Positions 47,094 through 55,076 of a DNA stretch of 55,076 bases are shown one piece after another. The stretch's first letter is position 1, and the number at the start of each line of letters is the position of its first letter. This DNA is from Desulfurococcales archaeon (lineage in GTDB: Archaea > Thermoproteota > Thermoprotei_A > Sulfolobales > NBVN01): assembly GCA_026986435.1 (NCBI GenBank), contig JALSOP010000037.1, positions 1-55,076 of the forward strand, read 5' to 3'. The notes under the pieces were generated by a model. That model had not been told where the DNA came from. It did no database searches and saw only the letters and a program-made list of their open reading frames with translations. Both the position numbers and the translations under genes were made by a program.

Positions 47094-47867
47094 ATGGGGT
47101 ATAAAAGTGTAAAAGCAATTTTTAGTATTGATAAAGCAGTGGTCGACCATTTACTTGAGATGCTTAAAGATAAAGAATTTATTATTTCTTCTTTGCCTTG
47201 TGTTGTTGCGAGATTTAGTAATAAAATTCTTCTACGTTTTTCAAGGCTATTTTTATTTAGAGTTGATGATGTTTATTCTTTAGATATCGAACAAATAGAT
47301 AAAGGCACGGTGATCAAGCTTTTTGGCGAAAAAAGTACAGTTACCTTAATATTTCGTTTATTAGAGAACGATAAGATAGAATATGTAGGGGAATATAATG
47401 GACCTAAGCAATGGGTCGTTGTTCCGTGTCTCGAGGACATTGGTAGATCCGTTATTAAGGATGTTGCTGAAGAAGCTCGAAGAAGATCTGTGGAAAGATC
47501 CCATACGGCTGCAGGAGCCGATTATTCTGCACTACTAGCCAAGGTGTCATGGGTCTCGAAACTATTGTTGCGTTCGGTTCTAATTAAGTCAGAAATCGTA
47601 GCTATAAATAAAGGGAATCTCATATCGTATATAGAGGATCTAGCGTCTGAGGGAGTATTGTCAAAATATAAAACGGTATATGTATCGGGCACAAGCGACA
47701 TAGGCTCGTTTAGGATGCTTTTCATTAGTGGTGAGCTAGTTGGTGTTTATTCTCTTATTCGAGGTAAAGAGTATGTGGGCGACGATAAAGTCCTTAACGA
47801 ATTTGAGGGTTTCACACGTATTCGGGTTTATGGTTCAAATGTTGAACCTTCCATAGATGGGGGGTGA
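47094..47867 (+). CDS. Hypothetical protein, possible SRPBCC/CoxG-like N-terminal domain
   Basis: 257 aa ORF starting an apparent three-gene set; no diagnostic motif, fold guess only. Confidence 0.5.
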   Translation: MGYKSVKAIFSIDKAVVDHLLEMLKDKEFIISSLPCVVARFSNKILLRFSRLFLFRVDDVYSLDIEQIDKGTVIKLFGEKSTVTLIFRLLENDKIEYVGEYNGPKQWVVVPCLEDIGRSVIKDVAEEARRRSVERSHTAAGADYSALLAKVSWVSKLLLRSVLIKSEIVAINKGNLISYIEDLASEGVLSKYKTVYVSGTSDIGSFRMLFISGELVGVYSLIRGKEYVGDDKVLNEFEGFTRIRVYGSNVEPSIDGG

Positions 47868-47872
47868 TTTGA

Positions 47873-48631
47873 ATGGGTATACGCGTACATAGACCCTACA
47901 TAATTGCTGAAAAGGATGACCACAGGTTCATATGGCTAGGACTTGATGAGGCAGAAGCTGAAAGAGGGATACTTACAAATCAGTACTTAATAGTTGACAA
48001 AAACGAAGGATTACTTATTGACCCGGGAGGACAATACGTATTCGAGAGAATATACAGGAATGTCAGTGAGTTTATTGAACCGGAGAATATAAAAGCTGTA
48101 TTTTTCTCTCATCAAGACCCGGATGTTGTCGGCTCATTGATAATGATTTCGGACTTTTTCCCTAATGCTGAGATTTATGTCTCAAAATTATGGACAAGAT
48201 TTCTGCCTCATCTTGGTGTCATAGAAGGTGTTGTAATGAAGGAAATACCTGATGAAGGAACAGATATCATCGTAGGAAAAACATCTCTAAAAGCGATACC
48301 TGCACATTATCTACACTCTCCAGGTAACTTCAGTTTATATGATCCGAAGGTTAAAGTATTGTTCAGTGGTGACATAGGAGCAGCTGTATTTCCTGAGGGA
48401 ACATGGTATCTATTCGTAGATGATTTCAAAACCCATGTCAAGTATATGGAAGGATTTCATAAGAGGTATATACCAACAAAGAGGGCCCTAGACATCTGGT
48501 TAAATAAAATTAAGGAATTAGACATTAATATAATAGCCCCTCAGCACGGAGCTATATTTGCAGAAAAGAATGTCAAAAAATTCCTGGACTGGCTTCGCAA
48601 TCTCGATAACGTCGGTTTAGACTCTATATGA
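47873..48631 (+). CDS. Metallo-beta-lactamase-fold ODP/FprA-like diiron protein lacking a flavodoxin domain
   Basis: NQYLIVDKNEGLLIDPGG, FFSHQDPDVVGSL, IPAHYLHSPGNFSLYDPKVKVLFSGDIGA, IAPQHGAIF. Confidence 0.82.
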   Translation: MGIRVHRPYIIAEKDDHRFIWLGLDEAEAERGILTNQYLIVDKNEGLLIDPGGQYVFERIYRNVSEFIEPENIKAVFFSHQDPDVVGSLIMISDFFPNAEIYVSKLWTRFLPHLGVIEGVVMKEIPDEGTDIIVGKTSLKAIPAHYLHSPGNFSLYDPKVKVLFSGDIGAAVFPEGTWYLFVDDFKTHVKYMEGFHKRYIPTKRALDIWLNKIKELDINIIAPQHGAIFAEKNVKKFLDWLRNLDNVGLDSI

Positions 48632-48660
48632 CAAGTTGGAGGTGATCAAGACTGAATGAG

Positions 48661-49125
48661 ATGATAAAGAATTTGATCGAAAAAGCATGGGATATTGAAA
48701 ATAAATCAATAATGTCATATATGGGTTGGCTAAAAATATTAACAAATATAGGAATAAACTATGAACAAATATTAAATTTTATAGTAGATATAATCGAAGA
48801 TAGTTTGATTCATAAACGTCTTGTAGAGGCACTGGCCGGCGGGCTCAACGATATTGACACCATAAGAGAAGAATTATATAAGTTGAAAATTCAGACATCA
48901 TCTAAAGAGAATACCTGTGATAACGAATTAATAGAATTTATAAAAAGTATGATAAGAGAGCATGATATAATAGAGAAAGATGCGGCAAAAATATATAGAA
49001 AGTTGGCAAGCTCAGTTGACAGTGATATCGCCAGAAGGGTCTTTGAACTCATCGCCGAAGATGAGACAAAACACGATGAATACATGAAGAAACTAGATAG
49101 ATTAGTGGATAAACTGTGCTCTTAA
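48661..49125 (+). CDS. Ferritin-like helical protein (possible diiron)
   Basis: Four-helix pattern with ENKSIMSYMGW, REHDIIEKDAAKIY, EDETKHDEYM (ExxH). Confidence 0.55.
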   Translation: MIKNLIEKAWDIENKSIMSYMGWLKILTNIGINYEQILNFIVDIIEDSLIHKRLVEALAGGLNDIDTIREELYKLKIQTSSKENTCDNELIEFIKSMIREHDIIEKDAAKIYRKLASSVDSDIARRVFELIAEDETKHDEYMKKLDRLVDKLCS

Positions 49126-49157
49126 AGACAATGTAGTTCCTGAAGAGAATGATAAGG

Positions 49158-49234
49158 TGGAGCCGCCGGCGGGATTCGAACCCGCGACCACCGGCTTACA
49201 AGGCCGGCGCTCTACCCGGCTGAGCTACGGCGGC
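49158..49234 (-). tRNA. tRNA-Thr (TGT), CCA encoded
   Basis: GCCGCCG-TA-GCTC..GAGC-G-CCGGC-CTTGTAA-GCCGG-TGGTC-GCGGG-TTCGAAT-CCCGC-CGGCGGC-T-CCA. Confidence 0.95.
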
Positions 49235-49342
49235 CCAAAAGACTGAATCTTAGGGCCTCTATTAATTTTTTTCAATGAGACCTAACCTTTATTAGTCGTG
49301 TTGATAAGGAATTAACAAGATATAATTAATCTAGTTAAGTCA

Positions 49343-50290
49343 TTGGTGGGAGTTATGGGTGATTTGGGATATCTTTCACCTTTAATTGACGGATCTGATG
49401 AAATGGAGTGTCCTTCCGACAAAGTGGTGTTTGATGAGTTAACGGGTCAATATATTTGCCTTGAAGGTGGTTATGTTATAGGTCAAGAATTTGATATGGG
49501 GCCTGAGTGGAGGGCCTTTGATTTCAGCGAGAAGCAGCGTCGCTCAAGAAGCGGGGGCCCTATAAACTTGGGTCTAGGGAGCAGCGTCATTTCCTCGATG
49601 ATAGATTGGAAAGACCGCGACGCTACTGGTAAGAAGCTGTCTCCGTTGAGAAAAGTTGAGGCGACAAGGCTGAGGAGGTGGCAGATAAGGTCAAGAATAC
49701 CTGATAGCGCTAACAGAAATCTCCAGCAGGCTATGGACGAACTTAATAACCTATCTCATAGGCTAGGGCTCAACCATGCCATTAAGGAAAGGGTGATACA
49801 TATATATAGAGAAGCGCTTGAAAAAGGAGTGGTCCGTGGTAGGGCTGTAGAAGCGGTTGTTGCAGCAGCCGTGTACGCTGCGTGCAGGGTAGAGAGACTT
49901 CCAAGAACTCTCGATGAGATAGCTATCCACACGAGGGTTTCAAAGAAGGAGATAGCTAGGTGTTATAGATTGCTAATTAAGGAACTTGGGCTAAAGGTAC
50001 CGATAGCAGATCCTAAAGACTTCATACGCCGGATAGCTGATAGCCTTGGACTAAGTGGTTACGTAATAGCAGAGGCGATGAAAATAGTCGATAGTGCTAG
50101 GAACGCCGGACTAACAGCGGGTAAGGACCCTGCAGGACTAGCAGCTGCAGCGGTTTATCTGGCGGCCCACATAGCTGGTGAGAGGCGAACGCAAAAGGAG
50201 GTAGCTGCTGTGGCAGGTGTAACGGAAGTAACTGTACGTAATAGATACAAAGAAATAACTCAGTTCTTAGGCATAACTATTCCCGAATGA
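49343..50290 (+). CDS. tfb: Transcription initiation factor B (TFB) with degenerate zinc ribbon
   Basis: Two cyclin folds (VEAVVAAAVYAACRVERLPRTLDEIA; DPAGLAAAAVYLAAHIAGERRTQKEVAAVAGVTEVTVRNRYKEI); N-terminus MECPSDKVVFDELTGQYICLEGGYVIG. Confidence 0.93.
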   Translation: MVGVMGDLGYLSPLIDGSDEMECPSDKVVFDELTGQYICLEGGYVIGQEFDMGPEWRAFDFSEKQRRSRSGGPINLGLGSSVISSMIDWKDRDATGKKLSPLRKVEATRLRRWQIRSRIPDSANRNLQQAMDELNNLSHRLGLNHAIKERVIHIYREALEKGVVRGRAVEAVVAAAVYAACRVERLPRTLDEIAIHTRVSKKEIARCYRLLIKELGLKVPIADPKDFIRRIADSLGLSGYVIAEAMKIVDSARNAGLTAGKDPAGLAAAAVYLAAHIAGERRTQKEVAAVAGVTEVTVRNRYKEITQFLGITIPE

Positions 50291-50352
50291 GATTACCAAA
50301 ATAACATTATTTCTATATTATTGTATTGTTTAAAAATTCTTTTAAGCCTTAA

Positions 50353-50682
50353 TTACTCGGTCTCAACGTAAATTATGTTATCCTCTGGTATTCCCAGCTC
50401 ATTCACTAATATTTGTTTGACTTTATGTTTATGATTCCCTTGCAACTCTATGTGGTCGTTCTTGACGGTTCCTCCTGTAGCGAGCATGCTTTTGAGCTTA
50501 GATGCGATTTCCTTAAGGTTAAAGACGCTTGGGTCGAGTCCCTCTATTATAGTCACTTCCTTACCAAAACGTCTGCGCTCAACCCTTATTTTCACAAGCT
50601 GTTCCTCAAGACCTATCGGTGTACAGAGATCTTCTGGAAGACCCGCGCACAGAACCTCCAGATCACTTTTCTTCTTCGCCAT
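50353..50682 (-). CDS. Translation initiation factor aIF1 (SUI1); likely start at 50682 within ORF 50353-50775
   Basis: MAKKKSDLEVLCAGLPEDLC...KIRVERRRFGKEVTIIEGLD...KLKSMLATGGTVKNDHIELQGNHKHKVKQIL. Confidence 0.93.
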   Translation of the reverse strand: MAKKKSDLEVLCAGLPEDLCTPIGLEEQLVKIRVERRRFGKEVTIIEGLDPSVFNLKEIASKLKSMLATGGTVKNDHIELQGNHKHKVKQILVNELGIPEDNIIYVETE

Positions 50683-50758
50683 GACCCACCCTGTCGCCAC
50701 CATATTGTCGATAGGCCTTATAAGGATTAACGCAGGAAAATCGGTAAAAGACTTAATA

Positions 50759-51013
50759 ATGCCCAATCTCTGCACTCACGGTGTTATTGTGCAGAGAAGC
50801 GAGCCAGTGTACAGGTGTTGGTCCTGCGGCAGGATAATCACCTTTGAAGACCTTCGAACGATGGCGCTGAGCTCAGCAGGCGAAGGTATCTTAGAAGGAG
50901 TAGGTACGGAGTACGGTGTCGGTATGAGAATAGCGATAAGATGCCCTCACTGCAACTCACGAATAATCGTTAAGGTTAGACACCCAGCTCCCAAGGTAAT
51001 TAAGGCCGTCTAA
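50759..51013 (+). CDS. Rpo12/RpoP-like zinc-ribbon protein with an inter-knuckle insertion (84 aa)
   Basis: VYRCWSCGRIITFEDL ... IRCPHCNSRIIVKVRHPAPKVIKAV resembles the Rpo12 C-terminus. Confidence 0.7.
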   Translation: MPNLCTHGVIVQRSEPVYRCWSCGRIITFEDLRTMALSSAGEGILEGVGTEYGVGMRIAIRCPHCNSRIIVKVRHPAPKVIKAV

Positions 51014-51908
51014 GAGATGACTTCGCAGCGATAAATTCCATGACAGCCTTCGCAGCGAACATAGACGTTATCATTGATGAGTCATAAGGCGGTGACACCT
51101 CCACAATGTCGATCGCTGCTAACGCGTCGCCGACCTCGTGAATTACGTCAAATACCTCGGTAGGTGTGAGCCCTTCCGGCTCAGGAGTCTGCACGCCGGG
51201 GGCATAGGATGGGTCGAGAACGTCTACGTCGAGAGATATGTAGACGCTGTTACAGGTACTGACGAAATCCCTTATTTTCTCAAGGAGGTCGTTCCTTAAC
51301 GATTTCCTAATTGCTAAGGAACTAACATAATTCACCTTGTTCTCGTTGATGAAGACCATCTCCTCCCTAGAAACAGCCCTGAGACCCACTATCATGACCC
51401 TCTCTATATCCAGGAACTCAAGAACCCGCCTAAGCACGCAGGCGTGGCTGAGCCTATACCCCAAGTACTCATCCCTCAAGTCGGCGTGAGCATCCATTAC
51501 CAGGAGGCACATGCCGCTGATGTGCTGTGCTGCGGCCTTAATAGATCCTATCGATACTGTGTGCTCTCCCCCCAGCACTATCGGGATCTTTCTCTCACTC
51601 AGGAGGTCAGAGACCACCTTCTCAACACGCTTAACGGTCTCGAGTGCGTCGCCGTGTACGACCGCCACGTCACCTACGTCGGCGGGCAGGTATTCTTCTA
51701 CATCGACGCCTGCCCTAAAGGAGTATGTCTCAAGGTTCTGGGCCGCCTGCCTAATGGCTGAGGGGGCGAACCTCGCCCCTGACCTGAACGAGCTAGTGCT
51801 GTCGAAGGGGGCGCCGAGCACAACGAACTTGCTCTCATTGAGCCCTACGTCTACTCCCGCGAACGAGCTGGCTCCTTTATTAACGAAGAGTCGCCAACTC
51901 ATGAACAC
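51000..51908 (-). CDS. Agmatinase/arginase-family ureohydrolase
   Basis: LGGEHTVSIGSI, VMDAHADLRDEYLGYRLSHA, YISLDVDVLDPSYAPGVQTPEPEGLT. Confidence 0.92.
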   Translation of the reverse strand: MFMSWRLFVNKGASSFAGVDVGLNESKFVVLGAPFDSTSSFRSGARFAPSAIRQAAQNLETYSFRAGVDVEEYLPADVGDVAVVHGDALETVKRVEKVVSDLLSERKIPIVLGGEHTVSIGSIKAAAQHISGMCLLVMDAHADLRDEYLGYRLSHACVLRRVLEFLDIERVMIVGLRAVSREEMVFINENKVNYVSSLAIRKSLRNDLLEKIRDFVSTCNSVYISLDVDVLDPSYAPGVQTPEPEGLTPTEVFDVIHEVGDALAAIDIVEVSPPYDSSMITSMFAAKAVMEFIAAKSSLRRP

Positions 51909-51942
51909 ACCTTATAAAAGGTGATTCGCTGACTTCATTAAG

Positions 51943-53514
51943 ATGACGGTGATCGGGTTGGGAAACGCAAGGATACCGCCGTTGGCTGAGATACTCAGCA
52001 GATCAAAACCCGACGGGTTCTTCTGGTCAGCCTATGAGGGATATGGTGGCCTGAGGGGTTTCTGGGTGCTCGGCCCTATGGGTACGCAACTCATGAACGA
52101 GGTACTTAGGCTGTGGCGCAGGTACTTTGTCCTCAAGAACTTCGGCATGACTGTCGAGATAACCGCCCCGATAGTGACGCCCGAGAAAGTGCTCGAGGCC
52201 AGCGGCCACCTAGAGCACTTCACAGACCCCATAGTCAAGTGCACCAAGTGCGGCGCGGTGTTCAGGGCGGACGAACTCATAGAGGAGAAGCTAGGTATCA
52301 ATGCGGAAGGGCTCACCCCAGCCAAGATCGATGAACTCATTCGGAAAAACGGTTTAAGGTGCCCCAGATGTGGCGGCGAATTCGGCAAGGTGATGCTGTT
52401 CAATCTCTTAATGGGTACGGTGGTCGGTCCGTTCACAGAGCTCAAGAAGTTCAATGCGTACCTTAGGCCTGAGACCGCGCAGGGCATGTTCGTTGAGTTC
52501 CCGTACGTGTACCTATCGCTCGGTAAGAGGTTGCCCGTAGGTGTGGCCCAGATCGGTAGGGTTGCTAGGAACGAAATCTCGCCTCGCCAAGGAATGATAA
52601 GGCTTAGAGAGTTCACTATAGCAGAGATCGAGTTCTTCTTCGACCCAGACAAGCCGGAGGTGCCCACCGAACTCATGATGGAGGTAGGGGACGTGGAGGT
52701 CAGGGTGCTCACCAAGGAGTTACAGGAGAAGGGCTCCAGCGAACCAAGGACGTACAGCGTGAGCGAGCTGATTGAGGAAGGGGTGGTTAAGACGCCCTGG
52801 CTAGCGTACTGGCTCGGCATATCATGGTTATTCATAAAGGAGATCGGTGTACCCGACGACGAGATGTACTATCTGGAGAAGTATGGTGATGCATTAGCCC
52901 ACTACTCCGTCCAGACATTCGATCAGATGGTGAGGATACCGGGCCATGGCTGGCTGGAGGTCGCGGGTCACTCCTACAGAACCGATTATGACCTGAGGGG
53001 ACACCTGAGCAAGGCAGTGAACAAGTCATTCTTTGAGCAGGTATTGACGGAGTCAGGCAAGATACCACATGTGGTCGAGCCCTCATTCGGCGCTGAGAGG
53101 CTGGCGCTCGCTGCCTACACGTGGGCCTACGCCAGGGGGGTATCCCAGGGCAAGAACGTGCTCGTGTTCCCGGCATCGATAGCCCCCATCAAGGCATCCG
53201 TTATACCACTGCTCGCCTCAGACGAGAAGATGCTGGCTAAGGCTAAGGAGGTAAGAAACTCCCTCTCAGCTATTGGTGTCCCTGCGCTCCTCGTAATTGG
53301 TAAGAGGATAGGTAAGGCTTACAGGAGATCTGACAGATTAGGTATACCTTACGCCATAACTATAGATAAGCAGACACTGGAGGACGGCACTATCACAGTT
53401 AGGTCAAGGGATACGTCAAAACAGGTTAGACTAGGTCTGGACGATGTCGTGAAGGGGTTCACGGAGATCCTCCTTAAGGGGCGTACCAAGATTTTCCCGG
53501 AACTAGCCATGTAG
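51943..53514 (+). CDS. glyS: Glycyl-tRNA synthetase (archaeal class II)
   Basis: FWSAYEGYGGLRGFWVLGPMGTQLMNEV, RPETAQGMFVEF, RNEISPRQGMIRLREFTIAEIEFF, VVEPSFGAERLALA. Confidence 0.95.
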   Translation: MTVIGLGNARIPPLAEILSRSKPDGFFWSAYEGYGGLRGFWVLGPMGTQLMNEVLRLWRRYFVLKNFGMTVEITAPIVTPEKVLEASGHLEHFTDPIVKCTKCGAVFRADELIEEKLGINAEGLTPAKIDELIRKNGLRCPRCGGEFGKVMLFNLLMGTVVGPFTELKKFNAYLRPETAQGMFVEFPYVYLSLGKRLPVGVAQIGRVARNEISPRQGMIRLREFTIAEIEFFFDPDKPEVPTELMMEVGDVEVRVLTKELQEKGSSEPRTYSVSELIEEGVVKTPWLAYWLGISWLFIKEIGVPDDEMYYLEKYGDALAHYSVQTFDQMVRIPGHGWLEVAGHSYRTDYDLRGHLSKAVNKSFFEQVLTESGKIPHVVEPSFGAERLALAAYTWAYARGVSQGKNVLVFPASIAPIKASVIPLLASDEKMLAKAKEVRNSLSAIGVPALLVIGKRIGKAYRRSDRLGIPYAITIDKQTLEDGTITVRSRDTSKQVRLGLDDVVKGFTEILLKGRTKIFPELAM

Positions 53515-53552
53515 TAGCTATCTGAGATTTAAGACCCGCTCCAACACAGTAA

Positions 53553-53927
53553 ATGGGGTGTCTCATCCTGGAGTCCCACGAGACAGAGGCTGGCCAGCAG
53601 GGGAAGAAGAGGGACATCAGCAAGCTCCTAGCGGTGATCCCCCCAGCTGAGGAGTTCAGGGGGAGGAAACAGAGCAAGCCCAAGGAGAAGAGGATAAGGA
53701 TAAGGCTGGACCCCGACATCCCGGAGGATAAGGCGTTGATTCATCCCTCGCTAGCCAAGGAACTCGGCATAAAGGATAGGCTAGTTATGTCAGTCAGCGG
53801 AAAGAGGTTCGTGTTCATGGCCGTGATTGAGGAGTCAGCCCCCCAGAACCTGGTCATCGTTAACGAGGAGCTTATGAAGGAGCACGGCATAGCTGATAAT
53901 AGCCTCGTAACCGTTAGGAGGGCATGA
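53553..53927 (+). CDS. Hypothetical protein
   Basis: 124 aa ORF between glyS and 53929 gene, same strand, charged N-terminus and beta-rich C-terminus. Confidence 0.6.
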   Translation: MGCLILESHETEAGQQGKKRDISKLLAVIPPAEEFRGRKQSKPKEKRIRIRLDPDIPEDKALIHPSLAKELGIKDRLVMSVSGKRFVFMAVIEESAPQNLVIVNEELMKEHGIADNSLVTVRRA

Positions 53928-53928
53928 G

Positions 53929-54333
53929 ATGAGCAGGAGGGACATCCTCATATTCAAGAACCTTGAGAACCTCACCTTAGGCAGGGATACAGGAATAAAT
54001 AAGTTAGAGAATGTAATGAAGAAGTACAGACACGGCGGGTACGAAGAGGCCCTACGGCTCGTTGGAGAACTACGGCGCTCCAGGAAAGCCTTGATAAAAG
54101 TTATGACGGACTTAAAAGACACGGACGTAGGCAACGACATCAAGGAGTACGTCGAGGCACTTGTAGAGTTCAATGATCTCGTCGCCGTTCCTAGGGAGAA
54201 GGACTTGATAAAGCAGCTGATCAAGGAGATTAAGGCAAACGGATCATCGAAGGAGGCCAGGAAACTTAGGAAGGATATCGAGGAACTGGATAAGCTTGGA
54301 GCGCTCATTAAGGCGGTTCTACGGAAGTTCTGA
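53929..54333 (+). CDS. Hypothetical helical protein
   Basis: 134 aa ORF immediately following the previous CDS; charged helical composition. Confidence 0.6.
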   Translation: MSRRDILIFKNLENLTLGRDTGINKLENVMKKYRHGGYEEALRLVGELRRSRKALIKVMTDLKDTDVGNDIKEYVEALVEFNDLVAVPREKDLIKQLIKEIKANGSSKEARKLRKDIEELDKLGALIKAVLRKF

Positions 54334-54422
54334 GTAAGAGACACAGAGTAAAGGTATTTTTAGCGGGCTGACCTTAGAGCCGGGTAAGAAGAGTGGGGTC
54401 ACCTAGGGAGGCACCAATAAGG

Positions 54423-55076
54423 ATGGATGACGTCGCCGACGTCAGTGACAGGCAGTCAATAGCAGAGTCAAACATCAGTGAGTCGCTCAGGAGGCAGATA
54501 GTATCGTTCACAACCCTGGCGAGGACCCTGCTAGAGATCATCGACGTGTTCAAGGAGGGCAAGACATACTTCGTCGAGAAGAGGTACGAGCTGCTGAGGC
54601 ACCAGAAGGACGAGATCGAGAACGAGTCAATTTCCCTGACAGAGTACATAGTTAAGGTCGCTCCAGGCCTCCTCAACAAGGAACTATACGTATTCGTGCT
54701 CAACGACCTCGTGCGGGCATCAGAGCACATTGAGGCAGCGGCGTTCAGGGTACTGCTGCTCTCGAACGGTAACGGGAACGAATTGCTGGAGAAGTTCTAC
54801 GACAAGGTCACATCAATGATCAGCGACCTCATAAGCATGGCGTCAACGGTTGAGTCCATGATAATGAAGATAAACAACACCAAGGCCGTCAGCCAGCTAT
54901 ACAGGGACATAGTGAAGCTGGAGGTATCGATAGATGAGACATACAGGGAGCTCGGGCTAGCGACCCTAAAGTACCTTGAGGGCGGCATCAGCAGGTTCAT
55001 ACTAATCCGGGAAATGATCGATAAAATAGAGTCAGCCGCAGACCTCCTAAAGAGAATGGGCGCATACATTAGGGTA
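54423..55076 (+). CDS. PhoU-like/DUF47-type helical protein, 3' truncated by window
   Basis: Open frame from ATG at 54423 to window end (MDDVADVSDRQSIAESNISESLRRQIVSFTTLARTLLEIIDVFKEGKTYFVEKRYELLRHQKDEIENESISLTEYI...); absent from the supplied ORF track, which lists only the antisense ORFs here. Confidence 0.65.
   Translation, partial: MDDVADVSDRQSIAESNISESLRRQIVSFTTLARTLLEIIDVFKEGKTYFVEKRYELLRHQKDEIENESISLTEYIVKVAPGLLNKELYVFVLNDLVRASEHIEAAAFRVLLLSNGNGNELLEKFYDKVTSMISDLISMASTVESMIMKINNTKAVSQLYRDIVKLEVSIDETYRELGLATLKYLEGGISRFILIREMIDKIESAADLLKRMGAYIRV

Noticed and set aside
46859-49157. Integrated element with att direct repeats between the two tRNA genes
   Set aside because: No duplicated tRNA 3' fragment or integrase found by eye; only composition and tRNA borders remain, so kept as an island observation, not a mobile element call.
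52032-52835. 267-aa minus-strand ORF antisense to glyS
   Set aside because: Opposite conserved glyS catalytic core; Ser/Pro-rich spurious translation.
54374-54730. 118-aa minus-strand ORF near window end (also 54797-55069 minus)
   Set aside because: Antisense to a continuous plus-strand helical ORF running from 54423 to the window end, which looks more protein-like.
1-55076. CRISPR array, transposon/IS element or integrase
   Set aside because: No regularly spaced repeats and no transposase- or recombinase-like translation (other than RadA) were seen.

Overview
Crenarchaeal (Thermoproteota-type) chromosomal segment. It is gene-dense, with a Cren7-like chromatin protein, RadA, SufBCD, an ESCRT-III/CdvB-like protein, TFB, Rpo12-like and aIF1/aIF1A/aIF2-beta proteins, Thr/Ile/Gly aminoacyl-tRNA synthetases and six tRNA genes. 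Three of the tRNAs appear to carry introns, one with two introns and one with a non-canonical intron. A textbook C/D-box sRNA not covered by the ORF track lies at about 11175-11227. The most interesting block is 16.0-23.5 kb: two divergent tandem carbamoyltransferases, a carbamate kinase, an SsnA-like amidohydrolase, a PreA-like dihydropyrimidine-dehydrogenase/dihydroorotate-dehydrogenase-fold Fe-S protein that lacks the usual catalytic loop, and a PLP fold-type II enzyme. This resembles an N-heterocycle/ureide fermentation module that makes ATP from carbamoyl phosphate. Just downstream are two tandem eIF2B/ribose-1,5-bisphosphate-isomerase paralogs (one lacking the catalytic-type Cys) and a PfkB kinase, with a purine-type phosphoribosyltransferase and a second amidohydrolase further on. 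A second notable block at 38.2-45.1 kb couples a VirB4/HerA-like ATPase to a type IV pilus-like motor, membrane platform, pilin and a large orphan protein. Two AT-rich islands adjoin tRNA genes. No CRISPR array, transposase or integrase was recognised. All calls are from reading the sequence and translations; no database search was run.
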